Shown: in pieces, positions 18,265-26,886 of the stretch
Layout of the letters: each line of letters opens with the position of its first letter
Numbering within the stretch: position 1 is the stretch's first letter
Assembly: GCF_000744815.1 (NCBI RefSeq)
Contig: NZ_JQMQ01000005.1
Coordinates: 1,682,055 to 1,746,054 of the forward strand
DNA: 64,000 nt
Direction of reading: 5' to 3'
From: Phaeacidiphilus oryzae TH49
GTDB taxonomy: Bacteria; Actinomycetota; Actinomycetes; Streptomycetales; Streptomycetaceae
Notes under the pieces: generated by a model
The model's input: only the letters and a program-made list of their open reading frames with translations
What the model was told of the DNA's origin: nothing
Databases searched by the model: none
Position numbers and translations under genes: made by a program

Positions 18265-18306
18265 GGCCGGAGGGGTTCGACGATCGATCGTCGAACCCCT
18301 CCGGCC
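18265..18306. terminator. 42-bp perfect palindrome, likely transcription terminator
   Basis: The sequence 18265-18306 is identical to its own reverse complement over all 42 bases (centre between 18285 and 18286, inside CGATCG). As RNA it would fold into a near-perfect 19-20-bp stem. It starts 47 bp after the tetR stop and has no U-tract, which is common for streptomycete terminators. It would separate tetR from ccr transcription. Confidence 0.6.
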
Positions 18307-18426
18307 GGTGCGGCGGCCATCCGGGTGACGGTCCGCGGAAGAGCGCCGGGAGCGCCGCCGCACCTACCCCGGCGGGCCCTCCGCGCGCCACGTGACACGC
18401 ATCGCAGATTCCTGGCACGCGGTGTC

Positions 18427-18456
18427 TTTACGGATGGCACGGCGTGCCAGTACCTT
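18427..18456 (+). promoter_or_regulatory. ccr promoter with TetR-type operator in the spacer
   Basis: TTTACG (18427-18432) and TACCTT (18451-18456) are spaced by 18 bp. The spacer contains the 15-bp palindrome TGGCACG-G-CGTGCCA (18435-18449), arms perfect. Repressor bound there would occlude RNA polymerase, the classic TetR arrangement, and a TetR gene lies just upstream. Assignment is by pattern only. Confidence 0.5.
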
Positions 18457-18635
18457 GTTACCCACCGGTCACGGCGCAGCGGCTCCCACCAGGTGCGCCA
18501 CCGGTATGCGCGACCGAAGACGCCGACTGCACCCACCGCAGGTACGCACGTACTGCGACCACCGCACGCCAATCCTTCGACGAGCACCCTCACCCTCACC
18601 CCTTCACCGCCGGACCACCGCCGGAGGCAACCGCC

Positions 18636-20006
18636 ATGAACGAGATCCTCGACGCCGCCCTCAGCGGCCAGGCCAGTTCCGAGGACTGGGCCGCGATCCA
18701 GATCCCCGACCACTACCGCGCCGTGACGCTCCACAAGGACGAGCAGGAGATGTTCGCCGGCCTCGACAGCCGGGACAAGGACCCCCGCAAGTCCCTCCAC
18801 CTGGACGACGTGCCGGTGCCCGAACTCGGCCCGGGCGAGGCACTGGTGGCGGTGATGGCCAGCTCGGTCAACTACAACACCGTCTGGTCGGCCATCTTCG
18901 AGCCGGTCTCCACCTTCAACTTCCTCTCCCGCTACGGGAAGAGCTCGCCACTGGGGGCCCGGCACGACCTGCCGTACCACATCCTCGGCTCCGACCTGGC
19001 CGGCGTGGTGCTGCGCACCGGCCCCGGAGTGCAGCGCTGGAAGGCCGGTGACGAGGTGGTGGCGCACTGCCTCTCCGTGGAGCTGGAGAGCGCCGACGGC
19101 CACAACGACACGATGCTCGACCCAGAGCAGCGGATCTGGGGCTTCGAGACCAACTTCGGCGGCCTGGCCGAGATCGCCCTGGTCAAGAGCAACCAGCTGA
19201 TGCCCAAGCCGGACCACCTCAGCTGGGAGGAGGCCGCCTCCCCCGGCCTGGTGAACTCCACCGCCTACCGGCAGCTGGTCTCCCGCAACGGCGCCGGGAT
19301 GAAGCAGGGCGACAACGTCCTGATCTGGGGGGCCAGTGGCGGCCTCGGCTCGTACGCCACCCAGTTCGCGCTGGCCGGCGGTGCCACCCCGATCTGTGTG
19401 GTCTCCAGTGAGGCCAAGGCGGAGATCTGCCGGGCGATGGGGGCGGAGGCGGTGATCGACCGCCGGGCCGAGGACTTCCGCTTCTGGAAGGACGAGCGGA
19501 CCCAGGACCCGCGGGAGTGGAAGCGCTTCGGCAAGCGGATCCGCGAGTTCACCGACGGCGAGGACGTCGACATCGTCTTCGAGCACCCGGGCCGGGAGAC
19601 CTTCGGCGCCAGCGTCTATGTGACCCGCAAGGGCGGCACCATCGTCACCTGCGCCTCCACCTCGGGCTATATGCACGAGTACGACAACCGCTACCTGTGG
19701 ATGTCGCTGAAGCGGATCATCGGCTCGCACTTCGCCAACTACCGGGAGGCCTGGGAGGCGAACCGGCTGATCGCCAAGGGGAAGATCCACCCGACGCTGT
19801 CCAAGGTCTACCCGCTGGAGGAGTCCGGGCAGGCCGCGCTGGACGTCCACCACAACCGGCACCAGGGCAAGGTCGGCGTGCTGTGCCTCGCCCCGCAGGA
19901 GGGCCTGGGCGTGCGCGACCAGGAGAAGCGGGCGAAGCACCTGGACGCCATCAACCTGTTCCGCGAGCGCAGCGAGCGGACCATCGAGCACAGCCGCAAC
20001 GTCTGA
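18636..20006 (+). CDS. ccr: Crotonyl-CoA carboxylase/reductase
   Basis: A 456-residue medium-chain dehydrogenase that uses NADPH and CO2 to convert crotonyl-CoA to (2S)-ethylmalonyl-CoA, the committing step of the ethylmalonyl-CoA pathway and a source of the polyketide extender unit. Family-specific blocks are present: SSVNYNTVWSAIFEP, the NADPH loop WGASGGLGSYATQ, CASTSGYMHEYDNRYLW and the conserved C-terminal HHNRHQGKVGVLCLAP. Length matches the family. Start ATG 18636 follows CGGAGG at 8 nt. The mutase gene begins 11 bp after its stop, so ccr-ecm-mcl form one operon, probably under the TetR-type operator upstream. Confidence 0.96.
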   Translation: MNEILDAALSGQASSEDWAAIQIPDHYRAVTLHKDEQEMFAGLDSRDKDPRKSLHLDDVPVPELGPGEALVAVMASSVNYNTVWSAIFEPVSTFNFLSRYGKSSPLGARHDLPYHILGSDLAGVVLRTGPGVQRWKAGDEVVAHCLSVELESADGHNDTMLDPEQRIWGFETNFGGLAEIALVKSNQLMPKPDHLSWEEAASPGLVNSTAYRQLVSRNGAGMKQGDNVLIWGASGGLGSYATQFALAGGATPICVVSSEAKAEICRAMGAEAVIDRRAEDFRFWKDERTQDPREWKRFGKRIREFTDGEDVDIVFEHPGRETFGASVYVTRKGGTIVTCASTSGYMHEYDNRYLWMSLKRIIGSHFANYREAWEANRLIAKGKIHPTLSKVYPLEESGQAALDVHHNRHQGKVGVLCLAPQEGLGVRDQEKRAKHLDAINLFRERSERTIEHSRNV

Positions 20007-20017
20007 ACAGGGGGCGC

Positions 20018-22066
20018 ATGATGACGGATCGTCAGACCGGACGGGAGCGGGAGCGGGACCGGCCCTGGCTGATGCGGACCTACGCGGGCCACTCCACCGC
20101 GGCCGCGTCCAACGCGCTCTACCGGCGCAACCTCGCCAAGGGGCAGACGGGTCTCTCGGTCGCCTTCGACCTGCCGACCCAGACCGGCTACGACCCGGAC
20201 CACATCCTCGCCCGCGGCGAGGTCGGCCGGGTCGGCGTGCCGGTCTCCCACCTCGGTGACATGCGCGCCCTCTTCGACGGCATCCCGCTGGAGAAGACCA
20301 ACACCTCGATGACCATCAACGCCACCGCCATGTGGCTGCTGGCGCTCTACCAGGCGGTCGCCGAGGAGCAGGGCGCGGACGTCGCCAAGCTCACCGGGAC
20401 GGTGCAGAACGACATCGTCAAGGAGTACCTCTCCCGGGGGACGCACGTGTTCCCGCCCGGGCCCTCGCTCCGGCTGACGACCGACACCATCGCCTACGCG
20501 GTGGCGAACATCCCCAAGTGGAACCCGATCAACATCTGCAGCTACCACCTCCAGGAGGCCGGGGCCACCCCGGTCCAGGAGCTGGCGTACGCGATGTGCA
20601 CGGCGATCGCCGTGCTGGACGCGGTCCGCGACTCCGGGCAGGTGCCCGAGGAGCGGATGGGCGACGTGGTCGGGCGGATCTCCTTCTTCGTCAACGCGGG
20701 CGTCCGCTTCGTCGAGGAGATGTGCAAGATGCGGGCCTTCACCCGGATCTGGGACCGCGTCACCTTCGAGCGCTACGGCGTCCGGGACGAGAAGCAACGT
20801 CGTTTCCGGTACGGGGTGCAGGTCAACTCGCTGGGGCTGACCGAGGCCCAGCCGGAGAACAACGTCCAGCGGATCGTGCTGGAGATGCTCGCGGTGACAC
20901 TGTCCAAGGACGCCCGCGCTCGTGCCGTCCAGCTCCCGGCCTGGAACGAGGCCCTGGGCCTCCCCCGGCCGTGGGACCAGCAGTGGTCGCTGCGGATCCA
21001 GCAGGTGCTGGCCTACGAGTCCGACCTGCTGGAGTACGGGGACCTCTTCGAGGGCTCCAAGGTCGTCGAGGCCAAGACCGAGGAGCTGGTCGAGGGCGCC
21101 GAGGAGGAGATCGAGCGGGTGCTGGAGATGGGCGGGGTCATCCCGGCCGTCGAGTCCGGCTACCTCAAGGCGCAGCTGGTCTCCTCGCACGCGGAGCGGC
21201 GGGCCCGGATCGAGTCCGGCGAGGACACCGTGGTCGGCGTCAACGCCTTCACCGGCACCGAGCCCAACCCGCTGACCGCGGACCTGGACGCCGCGGTCCA
21301 GCAGGTCGACCCGGCGCACGAGAAGGCGACCGTCGAGGCCCTGCAGCGCTGGCGCAAGGAGCGCGACCCGTCCGCGGTCGCCGACGCGCTCGGCGACCTC
21401 AAGCGGGCGGCCGCGACCGAGCAGAACCTCATGCATTGGACGCTGGCCTGCGTGAAGGCCGGGGTGACCACCGGCGAGTGGGCGCAGGCGCTGCGCGAGG
21501 TGTTCGGCGAGTACCGGGCGCCGACCGGCGTCTCCTCGGCCCCGGTGGCCGTCTCCGCGGAGACCGACGCCGAGCTGGCCGAGGTGCGGGAGGCCGTACG
21601 GGCGACGGCGGAGGAGCTGGGGGTCGGCGCGCTGCGGCTGCTGGTCGGCAAGCCGGGCCTGGACGGCCACTCCAACGGCGCCGAGCAGATCGCCGTGCGG
21701 GCGCGGGACGCCGGCCTGGAGGTCGTCTACCAGGGCATCCGGCTGACCCCCGAGCAGATCGCGGCGGCGGCCGTGGCCGAGGACGTCCACTGCGTCGGCC
21801 TGTCCATCCTCTCCGGGGCACACGCCGAGCTTGTGCCGGACGTCATACGGCGCCTGCGGGCGGCCGGAGGGGAGGATGTGCCCGTGGTGGTCGGCGGCAT
21901 CATCCCGGCCGCGGACGAGCGGGCCCTGATCGCCGAGGGGGTGGCGGCCGTGTTCACCCCCAAGGACTTCGGCATCACCGCGATCATCGGCCGGATCGTC
22001 GACCACATCCGCGCCGCGAACCAGCTGGCGCCGTACGCGAAGCGAAAGGAAGCCCACGCAGCATGA
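20018..22066 (+). CDS. ecm: Ethylmalonyl-CoA mutase (coenzyme B12-dependent)
   Basis: A 682-residue single-chain mutase that rearranges (2R)-ethylmalonyl-CoA to (2S)-methylsuccinyl-CoA. The N-terminal TIM barrel (about 20-520) has GLSVAFDLPTQTGYDPDH and NDIVKEYLSRGTHVFPP, typical of the MeaA/Ecm branch. The C-terminal B12-binding domain (about 540-680) has the base-off motif D-x-H-x-x-G in GLDGHSNG with the lower-ligand His near residue 551. Paired ATGs at 20018 and 20021 both could start translation. The stop overlaps the mcl start by 4 bp. Its cofactor would come from cobalamin synthesis, part of which is encoded at the right end of the window. Confidence 0.93.
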   Translation: MMTDRQTGRERERDRPWLMRTYAGHSTAAASNALYRRNLAKGQTGLSVAFDLPTQTGYDPDHILARGEVGRVGVPVSHLGDMRALFDGIPLEKTNTSMTINATAMWLLALYQAVAEEQGADVAKLTGTVQNDIVKEYLSRGTHVFPPGPSLRLTTDTIAYAVANIPKWNPINICSYHLQEAGATPVQELAYAMCTAIAVLDAVRDSGQVPEERMGDVVGRISFFVNAGVRFVEEMCKMRAFTRIWDRVTFERYGVRDEKQRRFRYGVQVNSLGLTEAQPENNVQRIVLEMLAVTLSKDARARAVQLPAWNEALGLPRPWDQQWSLRIQQVLAYESDLLEYGDLFEGSKVVEAKTEELVEGAEEEIERVLEMGGVIPAVESGYLKAQLVSSHAERRARIESGEDTVVGVNAFTGTEPNPLTADLDAAVQQVDPAHEKATVEALQRWRKERDPSAVADALGDLKRAAATEQNLMHWTLACVKAGVTTGEWAQALREVFGEYRAPTGVSSAPVAVSAETDAELAEVREAVRATAEELGVGALRLLVGKPGLDGHSNGAEQIAVRARDAGLEVVYQGIRLTPEQIAAAAVAEDVHCVGLSILSGAHAELVPDVIRRLRAAGGEDVPVVVGGIIPAADERALIAEGVAAVFTPKDFGITAIIGRIVDHIRAANQLAPYAKRKEAHAA

Positions 22067-23046
22067 CTGCTTCGAACGAGACCGCTGAGGGCGTGAGCCG
22101 GCTCCGTCCGCGCCGTTCCTGCCTGGCCGTGCCGGGCAGCAACCCGCGGTTCCTGGAGAAGGCCCAGGGGCTGGCCGCGGACCAGGTGTTCCTGGACCTG
22201 GAGGACGCGTGCGCGCCCGGGGTCAAGGAGAAGGCCCGGCACATGATCGTGGACGCGCTGAACACCGGTGACTGGAGCGGCAAGACGCGCGTGGTGCGGG
22301 TGAACGACTGGACCACCCACTGGACCTACCGCGACGTGGTCACGGTGGTCGAGGGCGCCGGGGCGAACCTGGACTGCATCATGCTGCCGAAGGTGCAGGA
22401 CGCCGCCCAGGTGCAGGCGCTGGACCTGATGCTGACCCAGATCGAGAAGACGATGGGCTTCGAGGTCGGGCGGATCGGCATCGAGGCGCAGATCGAGAAC
22501 GCCAAGGGCCTGGTGAACGTCGACGAGATCGCGGCCGCCTCGCCGCGGATCGAGACGATCATCTTCGGCCCGGCCGACTTCATGGCGTCCATCAACATGA
22601 AGTCGCTGGTGGTCGGGGAGCAGCCGCCCGGGTACGGCGCGGACGCCTACCACTACATCCTGATGCGGATCCTGATGGCCGCGCGGACGCACGACGTGCA
22701 GGCGATCGACGGGCCGTACCTCCAGGTGCGCAACCCGGAGGGGTTCCGGGAGGTCGCCGGGCGGGCGGCGGCGCTGGGCTTCGACGGGAAGTGGGTGCTC
22801 CACCCGGACCAGGTCGCGATCGCGAACGAGCTGTTCTCGCCCTCTCAGGAGGACTTCGACCACGCCGAGATGATCCTCGACGCCTACGAGTGGTGCACGT
22901 CCGAAGCCGGGGGCTTCAAGGGTTCCGCGATGCTGGGCGACGAGATGATCGACGAGGCCTCGCGCAAGATGGCGCTGGTCATCTCGGGGAAGGGCCGGGC
23001 GGCCGGCATGCAGCGTACGACGACGTTCACCCCACCGCAGAGCTGA
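22063..23046 (+). CDS. mcl: Malyl-CoA/beta-methylmalyl-CoA lyase (CitE-like)
   Basis: A 327-residue HpcH/HpaI-CitE-family lyase. The opening CLAVPGSNPRFLEKA and VFLDLEDACAP give the metal/acetyl-CoA site (DLED), and IGIEAQIENAKGLVN carries the catalytic-site Glu. GPADFMASINM is characteristic of the L-malyl-CoA/beta-methylmalyl-CoA lyase branch. It splits beta-methylmalyl-CoA to propionyl-CoA and glyoxylate and can act on malyl-CoA. ATG 22063 overlaps the ecm stop (ATGA), so expression is translationally coupled. Downstream, a GC hairpin precedes the MaoC gene. Confidence 0.93.
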   Translation: MTASNETAEGVSRLRPRRSCLAVPGSNPRFLEKAQGLAADQVFLDLEDACAPGVKEKARHMIVDALNTGDWSGKTRVVRVNDWTTHWTYRDVVTVVEGAGANLDCIMLPKVQDAAQVQALDLMLTQIEKTMGFEVGRIGIEAQIENAKGLVNVDEIAAASPRIETIIFGPADFMASINMKSLVVGEQPPGYGADAYHYILMRILMAARTHDVQAIDGPYLQVRNPEGFREVAGRAAALGFDGKWVLHPDQVAIANELFSPSQEDFDHAEMILDAYEWCTSEAGGFKGSAMLGDEMIDEASRKMALVISGKGRAAGMQRTTTFTPPQS

Positions 23047-23091
23047 GCGGGGCGCCTGCCCGAGCCCCGGTGAGGCCCGAAGGGCCGGTTC

Positions 23092-23117
23092 AGGGGCGCG
23101 GGGTTCCCCGCGCCCCT
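23092..23117. repeat. GC-rich hairpin of the dispersed repeat family
   Basis: Perfect 12-bp arms (23092-23103 and 23106-23117) with a 2-nt loop, built on the GGGGCGCGGGG core seen elsewhere in the window. It sits between mcl and the MaoC gene and could partly terminate or stabilise the operon mRNA. Confidence 0.8.
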
Positions 23118-23183
23118 TGAGTCGCTGCGCCACTCGCGGGGCCGGGGGCGGAGCCCTGGGAGACGACACTGTTGGGAGCAACC

Positions 23184-23693
23184 ATGCAATTCGGCCGCAC
23201 ATACGAAGAGTTCGAGGTCGGAGCGATCTACAAGCACTGGCCCGGGAAGACCGTCACGGAGTATGACGATCATCTCTTCTGTCTGCTGACGATGAATCAC
23301 CATCCGCTCCACCTGGACGCCAACTACGCCGAGGAGACCACCGACTTCAAGCGGAACGTCGTGGTCGGGAACTACGTCTACTCGCTGCTGCTCGGGATGT
23401 CCGTGCCGGACGTCTCCGGCAAGGCGATCGCCAACCTGGAGGTGGAGTCGCTGAAGCACGTCGCTCCCACCTTCCACGGGGACACGATCTACGGCGAGAC
23501 GACCGTGCTGGACAAGACCCCGTCGAGGTCGAAGACCGACCGCGGCATCGTGTACGTCGAGACCAGGGGCTACAAGCAGGACGGGACGCTGGTCTGCGTC
23601 TTCCGCCGCAAGGTGATGGTGCCGACCGCCGAGTACATCGAGGCGCGCGGCGGCGAGCAGCCGGGCCGCCCCGAGCCGCGAGAGGGGAAGTGA
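23184..23693 (+). CDS. MaoC-family dehydratase (probable mesaconyl-CoA hydratase)
   Basis: A 169-residue hot-dog-fold MaoC protein. It contains the hydratase-2-like segment FCLLTMNHHPLHLDANYAEET, where Asp/His-type residues sit in the usual hydratase position, and YVYSLLLGMSVPDVSG. Next to ccr-ecm-mcl it should hydrate mesaconyl-C1-CoA to beta-methylmalyl-CoA, the step between the dehydrogenase and the lyase; activity is inferred from context. The true start is ATG 23184, preceded by GGGAG at 6 nt; a TTG 12 bases earlier contains that site. The acyl-CoA dehydrogenase gene starts 1 bp after its stop. Confidence 0.88.
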   Translation: MQFGRTYEEFEVGAIYKHWPGKTVTEYDDHLFCLLTMNHHPLHLDANYAEETTDFKRNVVVGNYVYSLLLGMSVPDVSGKAIANLEVESLKHVAPTFHGDTIYGETTVLDKTPSRSKTDRGIVYVETRGYKQDGTLVCVFRRKVMVPTAEYIEARGGEQPGRPEPREGK

Positions 23694-23694
23694 C

Positions 23695-24918
23695 ATGGCC
23701 GGCGGACGCCTGCAGCAGACGGACGGGCTGACCGAGGTCCAGCGGGACATCCTGGCCACGGTCCGGGACTTCGTCGACAAGGAGATCATTCCGGTCGCCA
23801 CCGAGCTGGAGCACCGGGACGAGTACCCCACGAAGATCGTCGAGGGGATGAAGGAGCTCGGCCTGTTCGGGCTGACCATCCCCGAGGAGTTCGGCGGGCT
23901 GGGCGAGTCCCTCCTCACCTACGCGCTGGTGGTCGAGGAGATCGCCCGCGGCTGGATGTCGGTGTCCGGCATCGTGAACACCCACTTCATCGTCGCCCAC
24001 ATGATCAACGCCCACGGCACCCAGGAGCAGAAGGAGTACTTCCTGCCCCGGATGGCCGCCGGCGAGGTCCGCGGCGCCTTCTCGATGTCCGAGCCGGGCC
24101 TCGGCTCGGACGTGGCCGCCATCCGCACCAAGGCGGTCCAGGACGGCGAGGGCGGCGACTGGGTGGTCAACGGCCAGAAGATGTGGCTGACGAACGGGGG
24201 TTCGTCAACCCTGGTCGCGCTCCTTGCTCACACGGACGAGGGAGACCCCGAGAACACAGCCGCCCACCGCAACATGACCACCTTCCTGATCGAGAAGGAG
24301 CCCGGCTTCGGGGAGAACGAGAAGGTCCCCGGCCTCACCGTGCCCGGCAAGATCGAGAAGATGGGCTACAAGGGCGTCGACACCACCGAGCTCGTCCTCC
24401 AGGACGTCCGGGTCCCGGCCGACCGCGTCCTGGGCGGCGCCAGCGGCCGCGGCTTCTACCAGATGATGGACGGCGTCGAGGTCGGCCGGGTGAACGTGGC
24501 CGCGCGCGGCTGCGGGGTCGCCCGCCGGGCCTTCGAACTGGGGATCGCCTACGCCCAGCAGCGGGAGACCTTCGGCAAGAAGATCGCCCAGCACCAGGCG
24601 ATCCAGTTCAAGCTCGCCGAGATGGCCACCAAGGTGGAGGCGGCCCACCAGATGATGGTGATGGCCGCCCGCAAGAAGGACTCCGGGGAGCGCAACGACC
24701 TGGAGGCCGGGATGGCCAAGTACCTCGCCTCCGAGTACTGCAAGGAGGTCGTCGAGGACGCCTTCCGCATCCACGGCGGCTACGGCTTCTCCAAGGAGTA
24801 CGAGATCGAGCGCCTCTACCGGGAGGCCCCCATGCTCCTGATCGGTGAAGGTACTGCGGAGATCCAGAAAATGATCGTCGGACGGCGTCTCCTGGAGGAG
24901 TACCGGCTGGAGGGCTGA
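23695..24918 (+). CDS. Acyl-CoA dehydrogenase (probable methylsuccinyl-CoA dehydrogenase)
   Basis: A 407-residue FAD-dependent acyl-CoA dehydrogenase. FAD/substrate motifs FSMSEPGLGSDVAAI and KMWLTNGG are intact, the arginine-rich RQxxFGK-like QQRETFGKKIAQHQ is present, and the catalytic-base Glu sits at about residue 385 in LIGEGTAEIQ. In this operon it most likely oxidises (2S)-methylsuccinyl-CoA to mesaconyl-CoA. It is shorter than the proteobacterial methylsuccinyl-CoA dehydrogenases, which carry an N-terminal extension, so assignment rests on synteny as much as sequence. It is the last gene of the cluster, translationally close to the MaoC gene. Confidence 0.9.
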   Translation: MAGGRLQQTDGLTEVQRDILATVRDFVDKEIIPVATELEHRDEYPTKIVEGMKELGLFGLTIPEEFGGLGESLLTYALVVEEIARGWMSVSGIVNTHFIVAHMINAHGTQEQKEYFLPRMAAGEVRGAFSMSEPGLGSDVAAIRTKAVQDGEGGDWVVNGQKMWLTNGGSSTLVALLAHTDEGDPENTAAHRNMTTFLIEKEPGFGENEKVPGLTVPGKIEKMGYKGVDTTELVLQDVRVPADRVLGGASGRGFYQMMDGVEVGRVNVAARGCGVARRAFELGIAYAQQRETFGKKIAQHQAIQFKLAEMATKVEAAHQMMVMAARKKDSGERNDLEAGMAKYLASEYCKEVVEDAFRIHGGYGFSKEYEIERLYREAPMLLIGEGTAEIQKMIVGRRLLEEYRLEG

Positions 24919-25271
24919 GGCGGGCTGAGCGCCGGTCGTGGGGCGGCAGCGCGTCAAAGTTGCGCCGATCATGGCACCCTTGCAGGGCGCGTGCGCTATT
25001 GTGCGGGCCCCGCGGGGGCCTGAGACCGGCCACAAGTCAGGTTCAGGCCAACCGGAGCTTGCCCCGCGCCCACCCGCTGCCGATAGCATCCCCCGGGACA
25101 GCAACCAGTAGTTGAGAATCCCAGCCACGAACCCCAAGAGCCCGCGGCCCCGCCTGCTGCCGACCGCGGCGTTACCCGAACTCATCAGCTCCGCACGGCA
25201 CCCCCCGAGCGGCAGGAGGCCGGGTACCGCGCAAGGCAGTTCGGCACCGCGACCGCGACCAAAGGTCTTCG
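24919..25271. other. Intergenic region before psd
   Basis: 353 bp between the acyl-CoA dehydrogenase stop and the psd start. It must contain the psd-pssA promoter, but I see no pair of hexamers at convincing spacing (a TATTGT at 24997-25002 is the best -10-like string). No repeat, terminator or small gene is recognisable. Confidence 0.35.
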
Positions 25272-25937
25272 ATGCCCTTCAGCCCGTCCCCAACCCCTCC
25301 GGCGCCCAGGAAGCCCCGCGCCGGCTACAGCCTCGCCCGGGGCGCATCCCCCTGGCTGCTGCCCACCGCGCTCACCGCGGCCGCCTGCACCGCCCTCACC
25401 CGGCGCAGCGGACGCTGGGCGGCCGCGGCGGTGCCCAGCGTGGCGCTCACCGCCGGAATGCTCTGGTTCTTCCGTGACCCGGAGCGCGCCCCCGGAGCCG
25501 GGCGGGTGCTCTGCCCCGCCGACGGCGTGGTGCAGTCGATCGACGCCTGGCCGGACGGCCGGACCCGGGTGGCGGTCTTCATGAGCCCGCTCAACGTCCA
25601 CGTGAACCGCGCCCCGCTGGACGGCACGGTGACGTCGGTCGAACACGTGCCCGGCGGCTACGTCCCCGCCTTCAACAAGGACAGCGACCGCAACGAGCGG
25701 GTCGTCTGGCACTTCGACACCGAGCTCGGCGACGTCGAGATGGTGCAGATCGCCGGCGCCGTGGCCCGGCGGATCGTGCCGTATCTGGAGCCGGGCGCCA
25801 AGGTGGAGCGGGGTGACCGGGTGGGTCTGATCCGGTTCGGCTCGCGGGTCGACACCTATCTCCCGCCGGGGATCGAGCCCGGAGTCGAGGTCGGACAGCG
25901 AACGAGCGCCGGGGTGACTCGCCTTGACCGTGACTGA
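25272..25937 (+). CDS. psd: Phosphatidylserine decarboxylase, short form
   Basis: A 221-residue pyruvoyl-dependent decarboxylase that makes phosphatidylethanolamine from phosphatidylserine at the membrane. An N-terminal hydrophobic region (about 28-65) would associate with membrane. WFFRDPER, LCPADGVV and MSPLNVHVNRAP are family hallmarks. Self-cleavage is expected at the Gly190-Ser191 bond in RFGSRVDTYLP, giving a large beta chain and a small pyruvoyl alpha chain. The short form lacking a long N-terminal domain is common in actinobacteria. The pssA start lies inside its 3' end, so the consecutive steps of PE synthesis are translationally coupled. Confidence 0.93.
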   Translation: MPFSPSPTPPAPRKPRAGYSLARGASPWLLPTALTAAACTALTRRSGRWAAAAVPSVALTAGMLWFFRDPERAPGAGRVLCPADGVVQSIDAWPDGRTRVAVFMSPLNVHVNRAPLDGTVTSVEHVPGGYVPAFNKDSDRNERVVWHFDTELGDVEMVQIAGAVARRIVPYLEPGAKVERGDRVGLIRFGSRVDTYLPPGIEPGVEVGQRTSAGVTRLDRD

Positions 25938-26802
25938 TCCGGAATCCCTGACCAGCCGGCAGGACGAGGACGACGAGGTGCTGGACACCCGTCTGGTCCG
26001 GCTCCGCTGGCAGCGCGACCGCGAGCTGCGCGAGCCGCTCGGCCCGCAGCAGCTCTCCACCGCGGACATGCTCACCCTGGGCAACGCCGTCTGCGGGTTC
26101 CTCGCGATCTACTGCATGACCACCCGGGTGCTGATCCCGCACCTGGAGGGGGTCGACGTGGGCAGCTCGCGGCGGTCGGCGGCGACCGCGGTGATCCTGC
26201 TGCTGATCGGCGCCACCTGCGACCTCTTCGACGGGCTGGTGGCCCGCAAGCTGCGCGGCTCGGCGCTCGGCGCCGAGCTGGACAACCTCGCCGACCTGAT
26301 CAGCTTCGGACTCGCCCCCGCCTACTTCGTGCTGGTGTGGGGGATGGTCTCGGACAGCGGGCACCAGAAGGTGTCGGTGCTCACCGCGATCGTGGTGATG
26401 ATCGCCGTGGTGCTGCGGCTGGCCAGATTCTCCTGCGTGAAGCTGCGGCCCGGGGTGTTCCAGGGCATGCCCTGCCCGATGGGCGCGCTCACGGTGATCT
26501 CCATCGTGCTGCTGAACCCGCCGTTCGTGCCGGCCGTGATCGGCATCGCGGCGGTGGCCGGACTGATGGTCAGCCGGGTCGAGTACCCGAAGCCGCGCGG
26601 GATGCTCGCGGTGGCCACGCTGTGCTGGATCGTGGTCGCGGTGGGCTGCCTGGCGGCCTGGGCCTCCGGGGCGCCGGACGGGTTCGCGCTGCTGAAGGTC
26701 GGCGCCGGACTCCAGGTGGCGCTGGCGCTGATGGCCCCGCTGCTGGTGCTGCGCCGGAAGGTCGGCGCGGTCCGGGCCAGGCGCGCGGCCTCGCGGGCCT
26801 AG
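25924..26802 (+). CDS. pssA: CDP-diacylglycerol-serine O-phosphatidyltransferase
   Basis: A 292-residue integral membrane CDP-alcohol phosphatidyltransferase that makes phosphatidylserine, substrate of the preceding decarboxylase. The catalytic motif is DG-x2-AR-x7-G-x3-D-x3-D (D103-G104...D124 in DLFDGLVARKLRGSALGAEL and after); the middle spacer is one residue shorter than the general consensus. About six to eight transmembrane helices follow. TTG 25924 is seven bases after GGGGTGA; GTG 25930 is an alternative. Both lie within psd. A hairpin terminator follows 17 bp after the stop. Confidence 0.92.
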   Translation: MTVTDPESLTSRQDEDDEVLDTRLVRLRWQRDRELREPLGPQQLSTADMLTLGNAVCGFLAIYCMTTRVLIPHLEGVDVGSSRRSAATAVILLLIGATCDLFDGLVARKLRGSALGAELDNLADLISFGLAPAYFVLVWGMVSDSGHQKVSVLTAIVVMIAVVLRLARFSCVKLRPGVFQGMPCPMGALTVISIVLLNPPFVPAVIGIAAVAGLMVSRVEYPKPRGMLAVATLCWIVVAVGCLAAWASGAPDGFALLKVGAGLQVALALMAPLLVLRRKVGAVRARRAASRA

Positions 26803-26819
26803 TCCCCTTCGCCCCCTCT

Positions 26820-26855
26820 CCGCCCCGGAACGGCAGGTTGCCCGTTCCGGGGCGG
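26820..26855 (+). terminator. Hairpin terminator after pssA
   Basis: Perfect 14-bp arms (26820-26833 and 26842-26855) with an 8-nt loop, 17 bp beyond the pssA stop. There is no U-run. Its last two bases overlap the GGATTGCATAC motif before the downstream GntR gene. Confidence 0.7.
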
Positions 26856-26864
26856 ATTGCATAC
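26854..26864. promoter_or_regulatory. GGATTGCATAC half-site upstream of the GntR gene
   Basis: These 11 bases are identical to the left half of the palindromic motifs at 37348 and 38801. They lie 23-33 bp before the GntR ATG at 26887, a position suited to autoregulation. The right half is not conserved here. Confidence 0.35.
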
Positions 26865-26886
26865 GACGGCCTCTACCCTGTTGGCC

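Larger units (their letters stand above)
18219..18635. other. Intergenic region between tetR and ccr
   Basis: 417 bp with no gene. It holds, in order, a 42-bp perfect palindrome (terminator-like), a TGGCACG half-site at 18413-18419, a promoter-like -35/-10 pair with a full TetR-type palindrome in its spacer, and the ccr leader of about 180 nt ending in a GGAGG ribosome-binding site. Confidence 0.7.
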
